Of a stretch of 64,000 nucleotides of DNA, positions 60,443 through 64,000 are shown piece by piece. Within the stretch, counting starts at the first letter, position 1. Every line of letters starts with the position of its first letter. The notes under the pieces are model-generated. The model did not search any database and was not told the DNA's origin. It saw nothing but the letters and a program-made list of their open reading frames with translations. The stretch comes from SAR202-VII-2 sp965263165. Its GTDB lineage: Bacteria > Chloroflexota > Dehalococcoidia > Lucifugimonadales > SAR202-VII-2. A program made the position numbers and the translations under genes. The stretch lies in NCBI GenBank assembly GCA_965263165.1, contig OZ253584.1, forward strand, positions 2,914,001-2,978,000. Reading direction: 5' to 3'.

Positions 60443-61450
60443 CTAGGAAGGCGACAGAGAACTCCTCGTGGCCAGCGACACCGCCACCTTGATGGCCTCC
60501 ACCATGCTTCTGTGGTCGGCGATCCCCTTGCCTGCGATATCGAAAGCAGTGCCGTGATCCACCGACGTCCGCACGATGGGAAGGCCCACGTTCACGCTTA
60601 CGCTTTCTTCGAAGCCATGGGTCTTCACGGGAATGTGGCCTTGGTCGTGATGCATCGCCAGCACCACGTCGAAGCGCCCGTTGATAGCCTGGTGAAACAC
60701 AGCGTCGGCCGGCACGGGGCCCGCGGCATCGATCCCCTCCGCCCGCGCCGCCTTCACCGCCGGCTCGATCTCCTCAATCTCTTCCCGCCCCAGCAGACCG
60801 CCGTCGCCGCCGTGCGGATTGAGCGCCGCCACGCCGATGCGCGGAGTTGAGAAGCCCCACCGGCGAAAGCTCCTATCCGTCAGCCGCAGCCGGGACAGCA
60901 CTGCGTCATAGCGAACGGCATCGCAGGCCTCCCGCAGGGCATGATGTGTCGTCAGGTGCACGCAGCGCAGGCCCCCCGACACCAGCATCGTTGCCACCTC
61001 GGCGGCACCTGTCATGCGCTTCAAAACGCCCTGGTGATCGATCTCGTCATACCCGGCAAGGCGCCAGGCGCCCTTGTTGATGGGCGCAGTGGCCATTGCC
61101 GCAACCTCGCCGGCCGCGGTCAACTCGATGGCCCGCACCACGGCTTCCATCGATGCCCTTCCCGCCTCGGCCGTGACCTGCGCCAATGGCGCCTGCCCAC
61201 GCGTCACGTCGTGGACCGGCAGGACATCCAATGTCCCTCCCTCACCCTCCACCCTGGCTGCTGTCTCCACGACCCGTAGGCGCCATCCGGCTGAACCCAG
61301 CGCCTCCGCAAGAATGGACGGCGCTCCCACCACCAGAGGACGGCACACATCCTGTACCTCCTCCTCGGCCACAGCCTTGGCCACAACCTCAGGGCCCACG
61401 CCGGCAGGGTCTCCCATCGTCACGACGATCACGGGGCGTTGGTCGCTCAC
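60443..61450 (-). CDS. pdxA: 4-hydroxythreonine-4-phosphate dehydrogenase family (PdxA)
   Basis: 335 residues. Family motifs: PVIVVTMGDPAGVGPEVVAK, ATAPINKGAWRLAG with substrate-binding residues, and the metal-binding His in THHALREA, MHHDQGHIPVK and HGFEESVSVNVGLPIVRTSVDHGTAFD. PdxA oxidises 4-phosphohydroxy-L-threonine in the DXP-dependent vitamin B6 pathway. PdxA2 relatives act on threonate or erythronate phosphates, and no other B6 gene is nearby, so a catabolic role is possible. It converges with ftsZ and diverges from the zinc finger gene. Confidence 0.9.
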   Translation of the reverse strand: MSDQRPVIVVTMGDPAGVGPEVVAKAVAEEEVQDVCRPLVVGAPSILAEALGSAGWRLRVVETAARVEGEGGTLDVLPVHDVTRGQAPLAQVTAEAGRASMEAVVRAIELTAAGEVAAMATAPINKGAWRLAGYDEIDHQGVLKRMTGAAEVATMLVSGGLRCVHLTTHHALREACDAVRYDAVLSRLRLTDRSFRRWGFSTPRIGVAALNPHGGDGGLLGREEIEEIEPAVKAARAEGIDAAGPVPADAVFHQAINGRFDVVLAMHHDQGHIPVKTHGFEESVSVNVGLPIVRTSVDHGTAFDIAGKGIADHRSMVEAIKVAVSLATRSSLSPS

Positions 61451-61471
61451 GCTGTCCTCCGTTTTCTCAGC

Positions 61472-61500
61472 TTGTCACCGTGGCAAGGCCTGTTTATCAT
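61472..61500 (+). promoter_or_regulatory. Sigma-70 promoter of the tiny zinc-finger gene
   Basis: TTGTCA (61472-61477), 17-nt spacer, TATCAT (61495-61500), about 48 bp before GTG 61549. Confidence 0.65.
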
Positions 61501-61548
61501 AGCAGGCAATCGAACCAATAGCCTTTTGCCGCGTACCCAGGAGAAACC

Positions 61549-61725
61549 GTGCCCAGGCGATCAGACGAGCGGTGGGCCAATCACAACGACGACCTCCGCT
61601 ACTGCGTCTTCTGCAAGCAATACATGAGCTTCCAGGCCTGGGCCATCCACCACCACAACCCCGACCGCTCCCAGGACGGCGCGGCCGGCTTCTTCAAACG
61701 GCTGCTGAGGCGATTCAGGGGATAA
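61549..61725 (+). CDS. 58-residue zinc-finger microprotein
   Basis: 58 residues from GTG 61549 with AGGAGA 5 nt upstream and a promoter before it. The sequence contains RYCVFCKQYMSF, then QAWAIHHHNPDR: CxxC followed by His-His-His, a plausible C2H2-type zinc site. The C-terminus is basic and amphipathic (GFFKRLLRRFRG), suited to bind nucleic acid or membrane. I do not know the family. The stop lies about 200 bp before the M20 peptidase start. Confidence 0.6.
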   Translation: MPRRSDERWANHNDDLRYCVFCKQYMSFQAWAIHHHNPDRSQDGAAGFFKRLLRRFRG

Positions 61726-61931
61726 CCGGGAGCGGCTGGCGGTTGCCAAACCTGCAACCCGGCGCCCGCAGCCTGCAAGACCTCCCCCCGAATGGCGCGC
61801 GGGGGCAAACCCCCACCGGGAGCCACAGGGCGCATCCCCGGCCCCAAACGCGTTTAGGGGCGGGGCAGGTGGGGGCACAGCATCCGTCATCCAAGACCAA
61901 GCAGGAAAGACACCATCCCAGGGAGACCTCC

Positions 61932-63020
61932 ATGATAGACCGGGACCGCGTTGTACAAACCTTCATTGACCTCGCCCGCATCGACAGCCCCTCCGGCCAA
62001 GAGGATAATGTCGCCCGCTGGACAGTAGCCCGCCTGGAAGCACTGGGCTTCGCCGTCCAGGAAGACGCTTTCGGCAACCTCGTGGCGCGTCAGAACCCGC
62101 CCGGCGCCGCGCCCATCATCCTGTCGGCTCACATGGACACCGTTCAGCCGTGCATCGGCATCCAGCCCCGTATACAGGACGGTCTCATCGTCTCCGACGG
62201 CGCCACCATCGTCGGCGGCGACTGTAAAGCAGGCATGGCGGCCATCCTGGAGGCCCTCGCCTCCCTTCAGGACGAAGGGGCCACCGGCCTTCCCGTGGAG
62301 GTATTCTTCTCCCGCCAGGAAGAAATGGGACTCGTTGGCGCAAAGAACCTCGACTTCCCTCTCCTGACCGGCAAGCAGGCCATCGTTTTCGACACCAACG
62401 GCCCGGTGGAGCGGGTCATCTCTGGAGCTCCCACGCACTACGCCTTCAACGTCGACGTCACCGGTCGCGCCGCTCACGCCGGTGCCGAGCCGGAGAAGGG
62501 GCTCTCTGCTATTCTTCTGGCATCCGAGATCATCACACGCCTGCCCCAGGGCCGCATAGACCTAGAAACCACGGCCAACGTTGGACTGATTGAAGGTGGC
62601 TCGGTGCGCAACTCCGTGCCGGAGCGCGCCTCTTTCAAGGGCGAGTTCCGCAGCCGCAACGCCGACGCGCTCGCCAGGGTCAAGTCTCAGGTGCAGCAGT
62701 CGGTAGACGAGGTCCGGGACCACCACCCCTCCGCTGTCATTGACCTCCAGTTCATCAAGGAGTTCGACGGTTACAACCTCGCCGGCGACGAGCCCCTCCT
62801 CGCTAGGGTGACCGCTGCGCTGGGCGCCGTCGGCTTGGAGCCCCAGCTCGGCCCCACCGGCGGCGGCACCGACGCCAATATCCTGCGCCAACACGGCATC
62901 GAGTCCCTGGTCGTAGGCATGGCCGCCCGGGACATCCACACCGTCCGGGAGGTCGTCGACATCGCCTGGCTCGTCAACGCCGCCCGCTTCTGCAGAGCCA
63001 TGATCGACGGCTACCGCTAG
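61932..63020 (+). CDS. M20-family metallopeptidase (PepT-like)
   Basis: 362 residues from ATG 61932 with GGGAGA upstream; the longer open frame is repeat-like and rejected. Co-catalytic zinc motifs: ILSAHMDTVQP, IVGGDCKAGMAAILEAL (zinc-bridging Asp), SRQEEMGLVGAKNL (catalytic Glu pair), FDTNGPVERVI, and GTDANILRQHGI with the HTVREVVDI His near the C-terminus. The middle part is the dimerisation domain (TGRAAHAGAEPEKGLSAIL). It removes N-terminal residues from small peptides or hydrolyses related amides in the cytosol. Confidence 0.92.
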   Translation: MIDRDRVVQTFIDLARIDSPSGQEDNVARWTVARLEALGFAVQEDAFGNLVARQNPPGAAPIILSAHMDTVQPCIGIQPRIQDGLIVSDGATIVGGDCKAGMAAILEALASLQDEGATGLPVEVFFSRQEEMGLVGAKNLDFPLLTGKQAIVFDTNGPVERVISGAPTHYAFNVDVTGRAAHAGAEPEKGLSAILLASEIITRLPQGRIDLETTANVGLIEGGSVRNSVPERASFKGEFRSRNADALARVKSQVQQSVDEVRDHHPSAVIDLQFIKEFDGYNLAGDEPLLARVTAALGAVGLEPQLGPTGGGTDANILRQHGIESLVVGMAARDIHTVREVVDIAWLVNAARFCRAMIDGYR

Positions 63021-63350
63021 TAGGGAATCCCTCCGGGAATCCTCCGCCGAGCTCACCGGGACCGCAGCGACTTCGGCGGCTGGCCAACATCATCGTCAGG
63101 ATGCTTGAGTCCGGATCCTGTGCATCCCAACGCCAGCGCCTCCCTCCTGGCTTTTCCTCTACACTCCTCTCCTGCTCTGCGCTCTCGGCTCGCGCTGCGG
63201 CGTGTTCACCCACGAAAAACCCCCAGCTCGGGGTGATAAGCCCCGAACCGGGGGCCGCCTTGGGGAAGGCGTCGAAGCGATGGGCAAGGGCGCGGGGGGC
63301 ACGCCCGTTTGGGACATCGTTGGTTGGCGGCCTCTAGCGGCCTCTGCTCC
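63021..63350 (-). terminator. Intergenic region with the nrdJ terminator
   Basis: The interval holds no gene. Between 63215 and 63254, on the minus strand, CCCCC/GGGGG encloses a second stem CGGGG/CCCCG and is followed by TTTTT, forming a two-part rho-independent terminator for the ribonucleotide reductase gene. Confidence 0.8.
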
Positions 63351-64000
63351 TTATTCGCACTTAGAATAGCCGCAACTCTTGCAGTTGCCGCATCCTTCTT
63401 GGAACACCAGCGGCGCCGAGCAGTCGGGGCACAGGGCACTACCATATCCCCGGTGCACCGTCCCCGACGCGCCCACTGGCGTCAGGTTGACACCAGCCAG
63501 CCCTTCAGCCTCTGCTGGCTCTTCCAGGTTCCGGTCGGCCAGCATGTTGAGCTGCGTGGCGTGGGCGCCGCGCGCCTGCTCTGAACCCATCTTGACTGCA
63601 CGCTCCAGCGCCAAGGCCACGGCATCGGGGGAGGAGCGCACCAGGATGCCTTGATCCCACGTTGGGCAGCAGGTGATCCCTCGTATCTGGGTCACGATTT
63701 CTTCCGCCGCGATGCCGCTGCGCAGCGCCAGAGAGACCAGCCTTGAAATGGCCTCCAACTGCGCCGAGTCGCAGCCGCCGGACTTGCCCAGCATTGAGAA
63801 CACCTCGAAGGGCTCGCTACCCTCGTCGAAGTTTGTCGTGATGTACATGTTGCCGTGGCCCGTGCGGATCCGCTCCGTACGGCCCAGCATGGCGGTGGGC
63901 CGCTGACGAGGCGCCGGTTGATCCTGGACGCTGGCCAAGAGCCGCTCCAAGCCAGCCTCGGCCGACGCGTTCTGCTCCTTCAAGGCGCCCGTCTCCAGCA
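63351..64000 (-). CDS. nrdJ: Vitamin B12-dependent ribonucleotide reductase, C-terminal part
   Basis: Partial: the frame runs off the right edge of the window. The ~216 residues present are the C-terminal region of class II RNR: RPTAMLGRTERIRTGHGNMY, ITTNFDEGSEPFEVFSMLGK, GGCDSAQLEAISRLVSLALR, then the zinc-ribbon tail SALCPDCSAPLVFQEGCGNC and KSCGYSKC that shuttles reducing equivalents. The enzyme makes deoxyribonucleotides with adenosylcobalamin and does not need oxygen. The catalytic barrel is outside the window. Confidence 0.92.
   Translation of the reverse strand, partial: LETGALKEQNASAEAGLERLLASVQDQPAPRQRPTAMLGRTERIRTGHGNMYITTNFDEGSEPFEVFSMLGKSGGCDSAQLEAISRLVSLALRSGIAAEEIVTQIRGITCCPTWDQGILVRSSPDAVALALERAVKMGSEQARGAHATQLNMLADRNLEEPAEAEGLAGVNLTPVGASGTVHRGYGSALCPDCSAPLVFQEGCGNCKSCGYSKCE

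Noticed and set aside
61572..61931. 120-codon N-terminal extension of the M20 peptidase
   Set aside because: It overlaps the zinc-finger microprotein in another frame and GC-rich hairpin sequence; ATG 61932 has a good ribosome-binding site and begins the M20 domain.

Overview
The window is GC-rich bacterial chromosome. I infer a member of the Chloroflexota, probably a Dehalococcoidia/SAR202-type lineage. The gene content points that way: a shortened division cluster (mraZ-rsmH-ftsA-ftsZ with no mur genes), a B12-type ribonucleotide reductase, a flavin/F420-type LLM oxidoreductase, many catabolic amidohydrolase, hydantoinase and MmgE/PrpD genes, and lipoproteins with Thr-Pro linkers. No rRNA or tRNA gene and no classical CRISPR array was found, so the placement is an inference from gene content only.

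Layout. 0.1-6.8 kb: small stress/zinc/GYD proteins, a KefB-type antiporter, SelA and a homocysteine methyltransferase. 6.9-9.3 kb: an IS5-like insertion sequence and a decayed YaaC-like gene. 9.7-13.4 kb (minus strand): a CrtC-like lipoprotein, a PP2C phosphatase, an MFS carrier and an Ada-type zinc domain. 13.7-18.5 kb: hydantoinase A/B genes diverging from an arylmalonate decarboxylase/maleate isomerase-like gene. 19-21 kb: a frameshifted beta-propeller/metalloprotease lipoprotein. 22-25 kb: amidase and amidohydrolase. 25.2-26.4 kb: a second, nearly identical IS copy in the opposite orientation. 26.4-29.6 kb: a single-chain restriction-modification enzyme. 29.7-41.2 kb: accessory DNA rich in dispersed GC-rich hairpin repeats, holding three catabolic/kinase genes, hicBA, a HEPN-like gene and an orphan phage terminase. 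41.2-45.3 kb: SDR, ammonium transporter, two tandem 28-residue membrane micropeptides and an LLM oxidoreductase. 45.4-56 kb (minus strand): dtxR-ftr-priA, rplS, a thiolase/DUF35/acetone carboxylase gamma/alcohol dehydrogenase group, a CaCA exchanger, trmD and mogA. 56.2-60.2 kb: the division cluster. 60.4-64 kb: pdxA, a tiny zinc finger protein, an M20 peptidase and the 3' end of nrdJ.

The most interesting structure is at 42.2-44.3 kb. The ammonium transporter gene and two duplicated 28-residue single-span peptides downstream each sit behind an array of GTAAC-like half-sites repeated at exactly 11 bp (4, 6 and 7 sites). This resembles operators of OmpR-family regulators such as GlnR and suggests a nitrogen-controlled membrane micropeptide system.

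A second candidate is an element present three times (21.56, 30.42 and 38.16 kb). Each copy opens with an almost perfect sigma-70 promoter firing at or next to an ATG, continues with a conserved hairpin, and ends in a helically phased GTNAC array. All three copies lie among hairpin-repeat modules. Both IS copies are inserted at the same point of one of these dispersed repeats.
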